From: Longimicrobiales bacterium
GTDB taxonomy: Bacteria > Gemmatimonadota > Gemmatimonadetes > Longimicrobiales > Gaopeijiaceae
Direction of reading: 5' to 3'
Assembly: GCA_028279425.1 (NCBI GenBank)
Contig: JANQNV010000313.1
Span: 1-64,000, forward strand
Length of the DNA: 64,000 bases
Each line of letters opens with the position of its first letter. Position 1 is the first letter of the stretch. Shown here piece after piece: positions 25,014 to 33,693 of the stretch. Under the pieces are notes generated by a model. That model saw only the letters and a list, made by a program, of their open reading frames with translations, was not told the origin of the DNA and made no database searches. A program made the translations under genes and the position numbers.

Positions 25014-25335
25014 CCAACAACACCTCGACCGGGTCTTTTCCGCCCTCGCCAACAGCACACGCCGCGAGGTGATGGAATCACTGCGTGCGGGGCCTCAATC
25101 CGTGAGCGATCTGGCCGCACCTCACGCGATGTCGCTCCCTTCGTTCATGCAGCATCTGCGGCTGTTGCAGGACGCGGGCCTCGTGCGCTCCGAAAAGCGC
25201 GGGCGGGTGCGGATGGTGGAGGCATGCAAGGCCCCGATGCTCGAACTCGAGAGCTGGTTGGACGAGCAGCGCATCACATGGGAACGCCGCCTCGATCAAC
25301 TCGACAACTTCGTGAGCAAGGAACGCCGACGATGA
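25006..25335 (+). CDS. ArsR/SmtB-family transcriptional repressor
   Basis: This 109-residue winged-helix protein has VFSALANSTRREVMESLRAG, SDLAAPHAMSLPSFMQHLRLLQDAGLV and the wing SEKRGRVRMVEA. It lacks metal-binding cysteines. ATG 25006 is chosen over an in-frame codon 12 residues earlier because the palindrome lies over it and the fold begins here. The gene overlaps the SRPBCC gene by ATGA (25332-25335). Confidence 0.88.
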   Translation: MPNQQHLDRVFSALANSTRREVMESLRAGPQSVSDLAAPHAMSLPSFMQHLRLLQDAGLVRSEKRGRVRMVEACKAPMLELESWLDEQRITWERRLDQLDNFVSKERRR

Positions 25336-25841
25336 TGACCGCGCCGATCAACCCGGATCTCGACCTCGTCCTCGAACGAACGGTCTCCGTGCCTCCCGAG
25401 GCAGTCTGGGACGCGTGGACGATTCCAGACCAGCTGGTACAGTGGTTCACGCCACGCCCGTGGACCACTGCGGCGTGCGACATCGACCTTCGGCCCGGCG
25501 GGGTGTTCCGGACGGTGATGCGCTCGCCGGAGGGAGAGGAGTTCGACAACACAGGCTGCTACCTCGTCGTCGATCCGGGTCGCCGACTCGTCTTCACGGA
25601 TGCCCTCGGTCCTGGATTTCGCCCCAACGCCGCGCCCTTCATGACGGCCGAGATCATCATTCAGCCGGACGGCGAGTGGACGCGATACCGCGCCATCGCG
25701 CGGCATGCCACGACCGAAGCCAAGTCGAAACACGAGGAGATGGGCTTCGCAGACGGCTGGAGCACAGCGCTCGATCAGCTGGTCGAGCTCGCGCAATCCG
25801 AGGCCAGGCCTGCCGAAGCCCGACCTGTACGTCGCCCATGA
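25332..25841 (+). CDS. SRPBCC (AHSA1-like) family protein
   Basis: This protein of 169 residues has the AHSA1 pattern: LDLVLERTVSVPPEAVWDAWTIPDQLVQWFTP, CDIDLRPGGVFRTVM, GCYLVVDPGRRLVFTDAL and the final helix GWSTALDQLVELA. It has the same partner arrangement as the SRPBCC gene at position 1 but is only a distant relative of it. The start ATG 25332 overlaps the arsR stop; the next ATG (25335) is also possible. Ligand unknown. Confidence 0.87.
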   Translation: MMTAPINPDLDLVLERTVSVPPEAVWDAWTIPDQLVQWFTPRPWTTAACDIDLRPGGVFRTVMRSPEGEEFDNTGCYLVVDPGRRLVFTDALGPGFRPNAAPFMTAEIIIQPDGEWTRYRAIARHATTEAKSKHEEMGFADGWSTALDQLVELAQSEARPAEARPVRRP

Positions 25842-26004
25842 TGTAGATGGCCCACGTTCCGGTGTCCCCCTGCGGCGTCGGCGGATAGACCACCACCGCA
25901 CCCTTCGACTGGGCTTCGGCGACAGCGGGCCCGAACGCGAGTCCGAGAGAGGCTTCGAGCGGGGGTGCGTGGTGCATCCTAGCCTGCGTCGCTGCCCACG
26001 GCAC
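25820..26004 (-). pseudogene. Possible VOC/glyoxalase-family gene remnant
   Basis: On the minus strand the segment reads FGPAVAEAQSKGAVVVYPPT followed by PQGDTGTWAIYIMGD, which resembles the C-terminal half of VOC-superfamily proteins (a helix, then a strand with the GDTG turn). There is no N-terminal half upstream, and after about 25820 the frame overlaps the SRPBCC 3' end with no family-like sequence. It looks like a truncated leftover rather than a working gene. Confidence 0.3.
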
Positions 26005-26084
26005 TGATCATGCGCCGAGCCACCTCCTCTGCACGTCCGCCGTCCGCCACGTCGGGATGGCAGAGCCCCGATAGAAGTCCCCCT

Positions 26085-27272
26085 TCATTCCTCCCTCACG
26101 ATCTCCAGCAGCCGAACCCTCGGCACGTCGAGCTGGTCCAATTCGCGCACGAGCAGCGCATCACGCGTGATCGCGAGCACATCCGTGTCGGGCGGGAGCT
26201 CGAACTCGTGGCCGATCTCTCCTTCTGGAGTCACCTCGATCCATCTTCGGATCGTCTCCCCGACCCGCACCGTGAGGCCGATCCAGACCGTCCCGTCGTT
26301 CGCGACCTCGAGATCCTCGTAGGTAGGGTACGTCTCGCTCACCGGTGCCGCCGCGACCCGCTCGCGATAGCTGTCGGAGGCGTCCAGGGGGAGCGCTTCT
26401 TGCCGCTCGACTCGGTACCGCTCCGCCTCCTCGGGGGAGATTTCGACGGGACTCGCGCCGATTCGTATCACTCGGACGACGCGCCCCTGGTCGTCGAAGA
26501 CGTGGACGTTCCACGTCGCGTTGTCTCCGAGGGCAAACGCCTTCTCACCCCCGGCTGCGAGCGTCGTTCGGCCGTAGCCTACCGGCGCACGGGAAGCCCC
26601 GCCCTCGATCCGTGCGTACGCCCACTCCTGGTTCGCCCACACCCCCAGCGTATCCGCCCGTCCGACTGAATCGATTAACAGGAGGGGCATGGTGTCGCGG
26701 CTGACGCCGTCCGTCCCGAACCGTCGCATGTCCCCATAGATCGCCGCGACCGTTCCCGTCGACGCCACGGTCAGCGGTCGCAATTCGACCACGTAGCTCT
26801 CGAGCCCGGAGGGCTGGGTCGAGACGAGATCCAGCTGCTCGTCGAGGCGCGTCCACCGCGCGAGCCGCGCGTCGTGCACCCACAGCTCGTCCCCCACCGG
26901 GTGGATGCTCGTCGGGAAGCGGTACTCTTCTGGACCGTCACCGACCCTTCCGACCTTCTGGGCCACCGAGCCATCGCTTCCCAGCAAGAGGATCTCGGTG
27001 TTTCCCTGGTCCACGATGGCCGCCCGCGAGCCATCCAGGATCACGCCCCCCACGACCCGGCTCAGCAGCGCATCGGGCGTCGTCGTCCACGTCTCGCGAA
27101 GCTCGGCCTCCGGGAGCGAGTACGAGTACGGGTCGCCGATTTCCACGAGCAGGACGCCGGCGGAGTCCCGTACGGCGGCCCGCGGCTTCGGTTCGACGGG
27201 CGGTGTGTCGGAGCACGCCACGATCGTGGCCAGAACTGCCGGAATCACGGTGATGAGTCGATGTGGGCGCAT
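26085..27272 (-). CDS. 6-bladed beta-propeller lipoprotein
   Basis: This 395-residue lipoprotein starts at ATG 27272 with the lipobox TIVAC (C20); the 64 upstream in-frame codons lie in the neighbouring gene. Motifs: VRDSAGVLLVEIGDP, GRVGDGPEEYRFP in the GPGEF position, and the closing strand ELDQLDVPRVRLLEI. It lies 19 bp downstream of the carboxypeptidase-regulatory-like gene, the same pairing as at 10685-13060 with the order reversed. Confidence 0.86.
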   Translation of the reverse strand: MRPHRLITVIPAVLATIVACSDTPPVEPKPRAAVRDSAGVLLVEIGDPYSYSLPEAELRETWTTTPDALLSRVVGGVILDGSRAAIVDQGNTEILLLGSDGSVAQKVGRVGDGPEEYRFPTSIHPVGDELWVHDARLARWTRLDEQLDLVSTQPSGLESYVVELRPLTVASTGTVAAIYGDMRRFGTDGVSRDTMPLLLIDSVGRADTLGVWANQEWAYARIEGGASRAPVGYGRTTLAAGGEKAFALGDNATWNVHVFDDQGRVVRVIRIGASPVEISPEEAERYRVERQEALPLDASDSYRERVAAAPVSETYPTYEDLEVANDGTVWIGLTVRVGETIRRWIEVTPEGEIGHEFELPPDTDVLAITRDALLVRELDQLDVPRVRLLEIVREE

Positions 27273-27291
27273 CGCGGATTTGCTCGGTGGT

Positions 27292-28323
27292 CTACGGTGC
27301 CGACGACGGTCGGAGTCGGGTCGGTCGAAGCTCCAGGATCTCTCCGGCTCGCTCCCGAATCTGGCGCAGATTCTCCGGATCCGGGGATCGGAGCCACCAG
27401 CTCTCGATGACCCATCCCCCGGCCTCGAGCTGCTTGAACTCGGCCGCGCCCTCGTAGTCCCCACGCATCAAGCTCCGCGGCACGTGTTCGAACTCGAACT
27501 CCAGAGTTCTCAGCGCAGCAGACCTCTCGTCGACCCAAAGCACCCCCCGAATGTCCGACGTCGACCGCCCCGGCAGCGGCTCGAACTCCAACCCGATCAT
27601 GCCCGGACGCGACCCGTCGCGGCGCAACGAGAAGCAGTGGGTATCCTGGAAGGCCCTCGACAGGAGGACCTCGGTGCTCGGGCCGTAGATCCAGATCTCG
27701 CCCCCGTCGTCTCGGATGTAGCCGCCTTCCGCGAGGTCGACCGGGTCGAGCGAGACGAAGGGTTCCTGCCCACCCACGACCTCCGCCTCATCTCTCACTT
27801 CATGGACCACGCTGGAGGAGCCCTTCCTGCGGCGGCGTTCGTACTCTGCGACTCGGAAGCGATGGGTCGACTCCGCCAACGTCACCTCCGTGGCGCGCAA
27901 AGCCTTCTCGATCTCGCTCCACACCAGGTAGACCGAACGAGCCGACTCGAGGTCACCGTCGCACCGCTCCTCTCCCGTCACCTCCAGTCCAGCGAGACGA
28001 ATCGGGCGCGCGGGAAGAACCAGCACGTGGTCGGAGCCGCCCTCGACGTCCGCATCGAGCAGGTCGGTCGCGACGGTCTCTCGGCCGATCATTTCGGCGC
28101 GCAACCGGTAGCGACGGGGAGGCTCAGCGGCGAAGCGGAAACGACCGTCCCGAGCGGTCAAGACGGCCCGCTGTCGACGCCCCTGTGCATCGAGCAGTAC
28201 GACTACCGCGCCGGGGATCCCGCTGGTGGTGCCCTCATCCACGACCCGCCCTTGAACCGACTGTGCGGCGAGCGGTGCGCTGAAGGGCAAGGCCACGACC
28301 AGCGAGATCAGGATGGACCGCAT
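27292..28323 (-). CDS. Secreted protein with carboxypeptidase-regulatory-like domain
   Basis: This 343-residue protein has a signal peptide (RSILISLVVALPFSAPLAAQ) and an N-terminal regulatory-like beta-sandwich (about 20-110): VQGRVVDEGTTSGIPGAVVVL, RDGRFRFAAEPPRRYRL and GLEVTGEERC. The C-terminal part carries DTHCFSLRRDGSRPGMIGLEF and EFEHVPRSL, shared with its paralog at 10685. ATG 28323 begins the signal. The promoter element at 28392-28421 lies 69 bp upstream. Role unknown; probably surface or periplasmic, acting with the adjacent propeller. Confidence 0.78.
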   Translation of the reverse strand: MRSILISLVVALPFSAPLAAQSVQGRVVDEGTTSGIPGAVVVLLDAQGRRQRAVLTARDGRFRFAAEPPRRYRLRAEMIGRETVATDLLDADVEGGSDHVLVLPARPIRLAGLEVTGEERCDGDLESARSVYLVWSEIEKALRATEVTLAESTHRFRVAEYERRRRKGSSSVVHEVRDEAEVVGGQEPFVSLDPVDLAEGGYIRDDGGEIWIYGPSTEVLLSRAFQDTHCFSLRRDGSRPGMIGLEFEPLPGRSTSDIRGVLWVDERSAALRTLEFEFEHVPRSLMRGDYEGAAEFKQLEAGGWVIESWWLRSPDPENLRQIRERAGEILELRPTRLRPSSAP

Positions 28324-28391
28324 CGCACGCACTCCTTCGTCGCCGACGCAGGGACGTCGACGAGGCCCCGGCACTCATGCTCACGACTGCT

Positions 28392-28421
28392 AGAGTAGGT
28401 CGACTCGCAGTGTGTCCGCCA
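28392..28421 (-). promoter_or_regulatory. Recurrent promoter-like element, copy 3
   Basis: TGGCGG (28421-28416), 18-bp spacer with CTGCG, TACTCT (28397-28392). It serves the carboxypeptidase-regulatory-like and propeller genes (28323 to 26085) and lies in the short gap after the SDR stop. Confidence 0.65.
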
Positions 28422-28431
28422 GCCCGTTGTC

Positions 28432-29172
28432 TCAGAGCGCCTGCTTCGCGGGCCGCACGATGATCTCGTTCACGTCGACTTCGGCCGGCTGCGACACGGC
28501 GAAGTGAATCGCCCGCGCGATCGAATCGGGATCCAGGGCGATCTCGGCGAACTCCGCGACGCCCTCCTTCACCTCGGGCACCCCGATGTGGTCGGTCAGC
28601 TCGGTGGCGATCGCGCCCGGGCTGATGTTCGTGACGCGGATCGAGCCGTCGGACTCCATGCGGATCCCCTCACTGAGCGCGCGAACCGCAAACTTCGTGG
28701 CGCAGTAGACGGCTGCGCCCGGGAAAACGATGTGCCCGGCAACGGAACTGACGTTCACGAACTGCCCGGCCCCCTGCTCGTGCATGGCCGGCTGAGCGGC
28801 CGCGACGCCGTTCAGTACGCCCTTGATGTTGACGTCGACCATCCAGTTCCACTCGTCGAGCCGGTTCATTGCGACCGGGGCGAGCGGCATGACGCCTGCG
28901 TTGTTCACCCAGACGTCGAGGCGACCATAGCTGTCGACGGCGGCGTTCGCGGCGCGTCGCATGTCCTCGATCGACGTCACGTCCGCCTCTACTGCGAGTG
29001 CTTTGCCGCCCGCCGCCTCGATACCGGCAACGAGTGTGTCGAGTCGGTCCTTGCGACGGGCCACCGCGACTACCGCAGCGCCTTCCGCGGCGAGCATGCG
29101 GGCGGTGGCCTCGCCGATGCCGCTGCTGGCTCCCGTGATGACGACGACCTTTCCTTCGAGTGCCTGGCTCAT
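28432..29172 (-). CDS. SDR-family oxidoreductase
   Basis: This 246-residue classical short-chain dehydrogenase has the cofactor motif TGASSGIG (residues 14-21), NNAG (about 90), and the catalytic S-Y-K set in VNVSSVAGHIVFPGAAVYCATKF (Y about 156, K about 160). The arginines in RRKDRLD after the second strand suggest NADP(H). Substrate unknown. It is divergent from the AraC regulator at 29322, which probably controls it. Confidence 0.9.
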   Translation of the reverse strand: MSQALEGKVVVITGASSGIGEATARMLAAEGAAVVAVARRKDRLDTLVAGIEAAGGKALAVEADVTSIEDMRRAANAAVDSYGRLDVWVNNAGVMPLAPVAMNRLDEWNWMVDVNIKGVLNGVAAAQPAMHEQGAGQFVNVSSVAGHIVFPGAAVYCATKFAVRALSEGIRMESDGSIRVTNISPGAIATELTDHIGVPEVKEGVAEFAEIALDPDSIARAIHFAVSQPAEVDVNEIIVRPAKQAL

Positions 29173-29321
29173 AACGAATACTCCTCGGATTGTCGTGAGT
29201 TGAGTGCGCCACGCACCCTTGCATTCTCACCAGGTGCGCACATCGGCCGCATGTGCAATATTGGAGCGCCAAGAGGCATCTGCATGCCCGATCCTGCCCG
29301 ATCCTTGCCTAATCCTACTCG

Positions 29322-30203
29322 ATGAACGTCATGTCCATTTCCCAGATCGCCGAGGCCGCCGCCGCTGCGGAGCGAATCATGGCGCCTGGCCTCGAGGGAG
29401 GTGCCGCGATTCGGCCAGGCGTGCATCTCTGGCGCTTGACCGAGCGTCACCCTCCGCTACCGACGGTGTATGAGCCGGCACTCTGCATCGTGCTCCAAGG
29501 CAGGAAGCGGGCGACGATCCACGATGCGGAGTACGAGTACGACCCGGGTCACTACCTGGTCGCCGCGATGACGGTGCCCGCGCGGAGCGAGCTTCTCGAC
29601 GCGCGCCCCGATTGCCCCTTTCTCGCGGTCGTCATCGGGCTGGACCCGGCTCACCTCGGGCCGCTGCTCCGGCAGGTCGGGTCATCCGACGACTCCGTCG
29701 CGGCAGACTCCCTGCGGCCGATGGCATCGACGCCGATGGACCCTGGCTTCGCGCGGACGCTGCTTCGCCTTCTCGACGCCGCTGCGTCCGACCCCATGTG
29801 GGAGGTCCTCGGCGAGAGCCTCCTGCGCGAGGTCCACTATCTCGCTCTCGTCGGACCCGCCGGTGGCCTGATCCGAGAGGTCGCACGCCAGGACGGACCG
29901 AGCGCGCCCGCAGTCCGGGCGATCCGATACCTCGAGAGCCATGTACGCGAGGGTGCGGAGATCTCAGCTCTGGCGCGCGTCGCCGGCCTGAGCCCGTCGG
30001 CACTGCACCGGCACTTCAAGCGAGCGACAGGGCAAACCCCGATTCAGTTCCTCAAGAAGCTGCGCCTGCATCGGGCGAACGACCTCCTCCTCTCAGGCGG
30101 CGGCGTCACGCAGGCAGCGATGGCGGTGGGCTACGGGAGCGTGTCGCAGTTCAGCCGGGAGTTCAAGCGACACTTTGGCGTTCCCCCCTCACGGGCCCGC
30201 TGA
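29322..30203 (+). CDS. AraC-family transcriptional regulator
   Basis: This 293-residue protein has an N-terminal cupin-type AraC_N domain (PTVYEPALCIVLQGRKRATIHD, YEYDPGHYLVAAMTVPARSEL) and a C-terminal AraC DNA-binding domain (AEISALARVAGLSPSALHRHFK, TGQTPIQFLKKLRLHRANDLL, VGYGSVSQFSREFKRHFG). ATG 29322 is used; ATG 29331 is possible. The pairing with a divergent SDR gene is common, with the regulator activating the oxidoreductase in response to a small molecule. Confidence 0.9.
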   Translation: MNVMSISQIAEAAAAAERIMAPGLEGGAAIRPGVHLWRLTERHPPLPTVYEPALCIVLQGRKRATIHDAEYEYDPGHYLVAAMTVPARSELLDARPDCPFLAVVIGLDPAHLGPLLRQVGSSDDSVAADSLRPMASTPMDPGFARTLLRLLDAAASDPMWEVLGESLLREVHYLALVGPAGGLIREVARQDGPSAPAVRAIRYLESHVREGAEISALARVAGLSPSALHRHFKRATGQTPIQFLKKLRLHRANDLLLSGGGVTQAAMAVGYGSVSQFSREFKRHFGVPPSRAR

Positions 30204-30242
30204 GCCGTGTTCGCTCCGCCGCGCTCCAGCAACCGATAGCCC

Positions 30243-30662
30243 ATGGCACACTCCGAGACACTCCACATCTCAACGGCCGGCAACACCGACATCCTCGACC
30301 TCACCACCGAGGTCCAGCGCGTCGTGCGGTCGAGCGCGATAGAGACCGGTCAGGCCACCGTCTTCGTCATCGGGTCCACGGCGACGATCTCGACCATCGA
30401 ATTCGAACCCGGCCTGGTGAACCACGACATCCGTGCCGCGCTCGAGAAGCTCGCGCCCGAGGCGGGGCGCTACTTGCACGAGGAGACCTGGCACGACGAC
30501 AACGGACACAGCCACGTGCGTGCGACCGTCATGGGACCGTCCGTGGCGCTTCCGGTCGTCGGCGGTATCGTCCCGCTGGGCACCTGGCAGCAGATCGTGC
30601 TGATCGACTTCGACACCAGGCCTCGCGAACGCCGGATCATCGTGACGGTGGTCGGCGACTGA
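30243..30662 (+). CDS. yjbQ: YjbQ-family (UPF0047) secondary thiamine-phosphate synthase-like protein
   Basis: This protein of 139 residues matches the YjbQ/UPF0047 fold: DILDLTTEVQRVVRSSAIETG, STATISTIEFEPGLVNHDIRAALEKLAP, the conserved HDDNGHSHVRATVMGPS and VPLGTWQQIVLIDFDTRPRERRI. Family members have weak thiamine-phosphate synthase activity in E. coli; the main role is unsettled. It is 39 bp downstream of the AraC gene and may share its transcript. Confidence 0.88.
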   Translation: MAHSETLHISTAGNTDILDLTTEVQRVVRSSAIETGQATVFVIGSTATISTIEFEPGLVNHDIRAALEKLAPEAGRYLHEETWHDDNGHSHVRATVMGPSVALPVVGGIVPLGTWQQIVLIDFDTRPRERRIIVTVVGD

Positions 30663-30960
30663 TCCGCCAGCACGACGAGGCGTGACGCCCACGGGGCGGG
30701 TGGCGATGGTCACGCCCGTTTCGGGCACAAGTGCATCGACACCGGCGGCATCGCGGCGCCCACCGCCCCTGCCGACCTCACCGGACTCTCGCCTGCGGGT
30801 CGGCGACCCGCTCGTATCCAGCGTGGCCAACAGCCGGTCGAGACCTACGAGCCCCAGGTCGGGAGTCCAGGTGTCGCCTTCGATTTCCGACGAGATCGTA
30901 CCCGCCAAGGTCCCGAAGACGAAGGACCCGTCATCCCCTCACGCTCACCTGCCCCCCACT
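30663..30960. other. Gap of about 300 bp, no clear gene
   Basis: The stretch between yjbQ and the convergent lipoprotein holds no ORF with a believable start. One minus-strand frame (reading TISSEIEGDTWTPDLGLVGL) has protein-like composition but starts from a stop and has no initiation signal. It may be a gene remnant. Confidence 0.3.
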
Positions 30961-31491
30961 TCAGTTGATTCGGAATCGGTTCGAGACGAGGAAGCGCGCT
31001 TCGACCGGGTCGCCGAAGAAGGGCCTGCTGTCGTCGTAATTGTAGACCGCCTCGACAATGCGGATTCGGTAGGTGCCGGGTGGCGCAGTCCCCTCCGCGA
31101 AGCCGCAGCAGAAGCTCGACGTCAGGTCGTACTGGAAGACGCTCGTCGACCCCGAAGCCGTGCCCCCCGGGGCCACGTGGACGGGCGGCCCAAGGCAGTC
31201 TGGATAGCCGGGCCCGAACGCGAATTCCCATCCGGTCTCCGACTGCCGTTCTACGATGAGCTGGATCGCCCCCCTGCAATTCGGGAAGGAGATCCGCTGG
31301 CTGCTCTGATTGGTGAACACGAAGTCGATCATTGCCTCCGCCCCACTCGCCGTCCTGATCATCGAATAGGATGGCGCTTCGGTCTGAACCGGAGCTTCGT
31401 GATCGAGCCTGGGTTCGCTCGGGCCATCTCCACAGCCCGCCGCGAGGGCGGTTGCAAGGAGAACGCTCGGAAGTCGGCCGGGAATCGTCAT
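30961..31491 (-). CDS. Lipoprotein with Ig-like fold (BsuPI-like)
   Basis: This 176-residue lipoprotein has the lipobox LAAGC (C20). The rest is a beta-sandwich: AMIDFVFTNQSSQRISFPNC, QLIVERQSETGWEFAFG, VHVAPGGTASGSTSVFQYDL, PPGTYRIRIVEAVYNY. This resembles the intracellular proteinase inhibitor BsuPI fold seen in many bacterial lipoproteins. There are two cysteines in SFCCGF and others that may pair. The promoter element at 31516-31545 lies 25 bp upstream, giving a very short leader. Confidence 0.7.
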   Translation of the reverse strand: MTIPGRLPSVLLATALAAGCGDGPSEPRLDHEAPVQTEAPSYSMIRTASGAEAMIDFVFTNQSSQRISFPNCRGAIQLIVERQSETGWEFAFGPGYPDCLGPPVHVAPGGTASGSTSVFQYDLTSSFCCGFAEGTAPPGTYRIRIVEAVYNYDDSRPFFGDPVEARFLVSNRFRIN

Positions 31492-31515
31492 GGTTACCTC
31501 GGATCGGTCTTCGGA

Positions 31516-31545
31516 AGACTACGAGGAACCGCAGCCTGTCCGCCA
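31516..31545 (-). promoter_or_regulatory. Recurrent promoter-like element, copy 4
   Basis: TGGCGG (31545-31540), 18-bp spacer with CTGCG, TAGTCT (31521-31516), for the lipoprotein starting at 31491. A start of RNA near 31509 would leave a leader of about 18 bases. Confidence 0.6.
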
Positions 31546-31595
31546 CCCCTCTGGGCGACGCCTGGGAGTTCGGTCGACGAAACGAGCATCCTCGT

Positions 31596-32493
31596 CTAGT
31601 GGCGGAACCGGTCACCCTGCAGGCGATGCAGGCGAACGACCTCGACGCCCAGGGAGTCCGTGGCGCCTACCAAGACCCGACCGCCGAGGGCGTCGAGGAT
31701 CGTCTCGCTGTCAGGGAGGGTCAGGAAGCCTTCCGGCGCCCCATCGGTCCCAAAGATGCGCCACTGGCGCAAACCACCCGGTTCGGCCGCGGAAGCCAAC
31801 CACACCCTCCGTGACCCGTCGACGGCGAGATCGCTGTAGGCGGGTAGCGAGTCCGGTTGCTCGAATCGTGTAGCTGCCCGGATCGTCTCCGGCATGGGTG
31901 TGCGTGGCCGTGCTTCGCGGATCTCGAGCGCGAGTTCACCGTCGTCGAGAACGAAGACCTGGTGCCGGCCCCCGGAGGTCACGGCCGCTCGCCGTCCTGA
32001 AGCACCGTACAGGAACCTCGGGGCATGGCGGGGCCGAAACGCCGGCGCGAACTGGGGATCGTCCGTCTCGTACCAGGTCCCGCCCTCCATCCGGCGGAGT
32101 GGCGTCGGAGGTGAGGCGTTGGAGCAGCGTCAGACTGTTGAACTCACCGGGCCCTTCGCCGCGGCGGCCGAACGTCCACGCCACAGTGCCGTCGACGGCC
32201 ATCGCTCGAAGGCTGAACTCCGCGTGGTCCGCAATGACCACGAGCGAGTCCATCAACACGGCCCCCGCCAGGGCGAAGATGGGTTCGCCCTCCGACCCGT
32301 AGACAGCCAATGGCTGGGAGAGAGCCAGCGCCGGTCCCGAGTCGGTGGGGGTCACAAGGGTCGGGCCGACGGGATCTCCATCGGACATCGCCTCGCTCGC
32401 AACCTCGCACCCCGAGAGGGCGGCGAGCGCCAGGAGGCACCACCAGCGAAAGCGGAGTCGAGCGCGGAGCGGCGGGCGCCGGAACTCACCCAC
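31596..32493 (-). pseudogene. Broken 6-bladed beta-propeller lipoprotein gene
   Basis: The 5' part (GTG 32493) encodes a lipoprotein signal (LALAALSGC) and the first blades up to GRRGEGPGEFNSLTLLQRLTS. The 3' part, in another frame from about 32110, encodes the last blades (GRHQVFVLDDGELALEIR, SDLAVDGSRRVWLAS) and the closing strand TDSLGVEVVRLHRL. The frame changes near 32090-32120, and the middle of the propeller is missing compared with intact paralogs (about 300 residues in total against about 390). It overlaps the stop of the upstream propeller gene by 8 bp. Confidence 0.7.
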
Positions 32494-33583
32494 CCGGACG
32501 AAGCACCGCCTTCACGATCTCGGGTACGTCGAGGTCGCCGACCACCGGGAGGAGCAGCGTGTCGCCACGCGAGGCGAACTCGGATCGTGGGTGCACGACG
32601 AAGGGCGTGTGGAGGGTGCCGAGAAAGGCCCCTCGAGGCGAGAAGACATCGAGTTCGGATCGATCGTCTGCGTCGGACCGGAGAAGGACCAACACACGTC
32701 CATCGTCCAGAGCGTGAAGGGATCGGATGAGGATCGGGGCGTAGTCGACTTCTCTGCCCGCTTCGTGGTTCGCCCTGTCGATCGCTTCCAGCTCCTCGTC
32801 CGTGAACTCCGCGAGTCGGTGGGAGTGGGCGGCGGCGGCGAGCGTATCACCGGCCAGGGAAATGCGGACGAGATTCAGCGAATCCGAGCGGGCGAGCCAG
32901 ACCGATTCTCCGTCCCGTGCATAGGTCCACCGCAATACCGGTTGCAAGGCAGCGACGGCACTGCGCGCGGATCCAGGGATGAGAGGCCCACCGCCCCGCG
33001 CATCGAAGGGCGGCCATTCTACCTCCGTCGCACCCTGGATCTCCCCCGTCGCGTCGACCTGGAAGACCCGGAGGCGCCGCTCCTCGAACTCGTGATCGAG
33101 AACCGTTCCGTCTCCGCTCACGTGCAGCGGAAAGACGCGCCGCGCCGTCGCGTGCCCTGGGCGAGTCGCCGTGTGCAGGAAGGCGCCGTCCCGATCGAAC
33201 ACGGAATAGCGACCAATGAACGAGGCGGCGACCCACAGCCGATCCTCGGCGTCGAAGGCCATCGCCGCCGGCGCAGCGAGTTCTCCAGGGCCCTTCCCCG
33301 GCCCACCGAAGGCCCCGACCACGTCGCCCGTCTCTGAATCGAGGATCGACACCGTGGCCACGCTTTGATCCAACACGTAGGCATCGCCGTCCGGACTGAG
33401 GGCGAGAGCGAGGAACGGTCCCGAGAACTGGGGGCCGTCGGGCACGTCCGCGCCCCCGGTCCGCCACATCTCGTCGAGAACGAACCCGGACGTGACACCG
33501 TCGGCCGTCGAGGATCCCTGTGGGTCACAGGCGACGATGGTCGAGAGAGCCACGAGAAGAAGGAGCCCGGCGAATACGTGCAC
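32486..33583 (-). CDS. 6-bladed beta-propeller lipoprotein
   Basis: This 365-residue lipoprotein has the lipobox TIVAC (C19). The DSAG motif is absent, but FGGPGKGPGELAAP and DAEDRLWVAASFIGRYSVFDRDG show the propeller, and the C-terminus VVGDLDVPEIVKAV recalls the closing strand. It is one of the more divergent members. The promoter element at 33626-33655 lies 43 bp upstream. It is followed directly by the broken propeller gene. Confidence 0.83.
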   Translation of the reverse strand: MHVFAGLLLLVALSTIVACDPQGSSTADGVTSGFVLDEMWRTGGADVPDGPQFSGPFLALALSPDGDAYVLDQSVATVSILDSETGDVVGAFGGPGKGPGELAAPAAMAFDAEDRLWVAASFIGRYSVFDRDGAFLHTATRPGHATARRVFPLHVSGDGTVLDHEFEERRLRVFQVDATGEIQGATEVEWPPFDARGGGPLIPGSARSAVAALQPVLRWTYARDGESVWLARSDSLNLVRISLAGDTLAAAAHSHRLAEFTDEELEAIDRANHEAGREVDYAPILIRSLHALDDGRVLVLLRSDADDRSELDVFSPRGAFLGTLHTPFVVHPRSEFASRGDTLLLPVVGDLDVPEIVKAVLRPGG

Positions 33584-33625
33584 GACGCGCTGGCCTACGC
33601 GGTTGGGGTGAAGGATTGAGCATCC

Positions 33626-33655
33626 AGAATAGGTCGGTTCGCAGGGTGCCCGCCA
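33626..33655 (-). promoter_or_regulatory. Recurrent promoter-like element, copy 5
   Basis: TGGCGG (33655-33650), 18-bp spacer with CTGCG, TATTCT (33631-33626), the copy closest to a sigma-70 -10 box. It serves the propeller starting at 33583. Confidence 0.65.
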
Positions 33656-33693
33656 GAACCGTCCGCAAGGCTCAAGGCCATCCAGGCCTCCCT

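Noticed and set aside
30270-30908. A 212-codon minus-strand ORF over yjbQ
   Set aside because: Most of it is antisense to yjbQ and it starts from TTG with no SD; only its first part has protein-like character.
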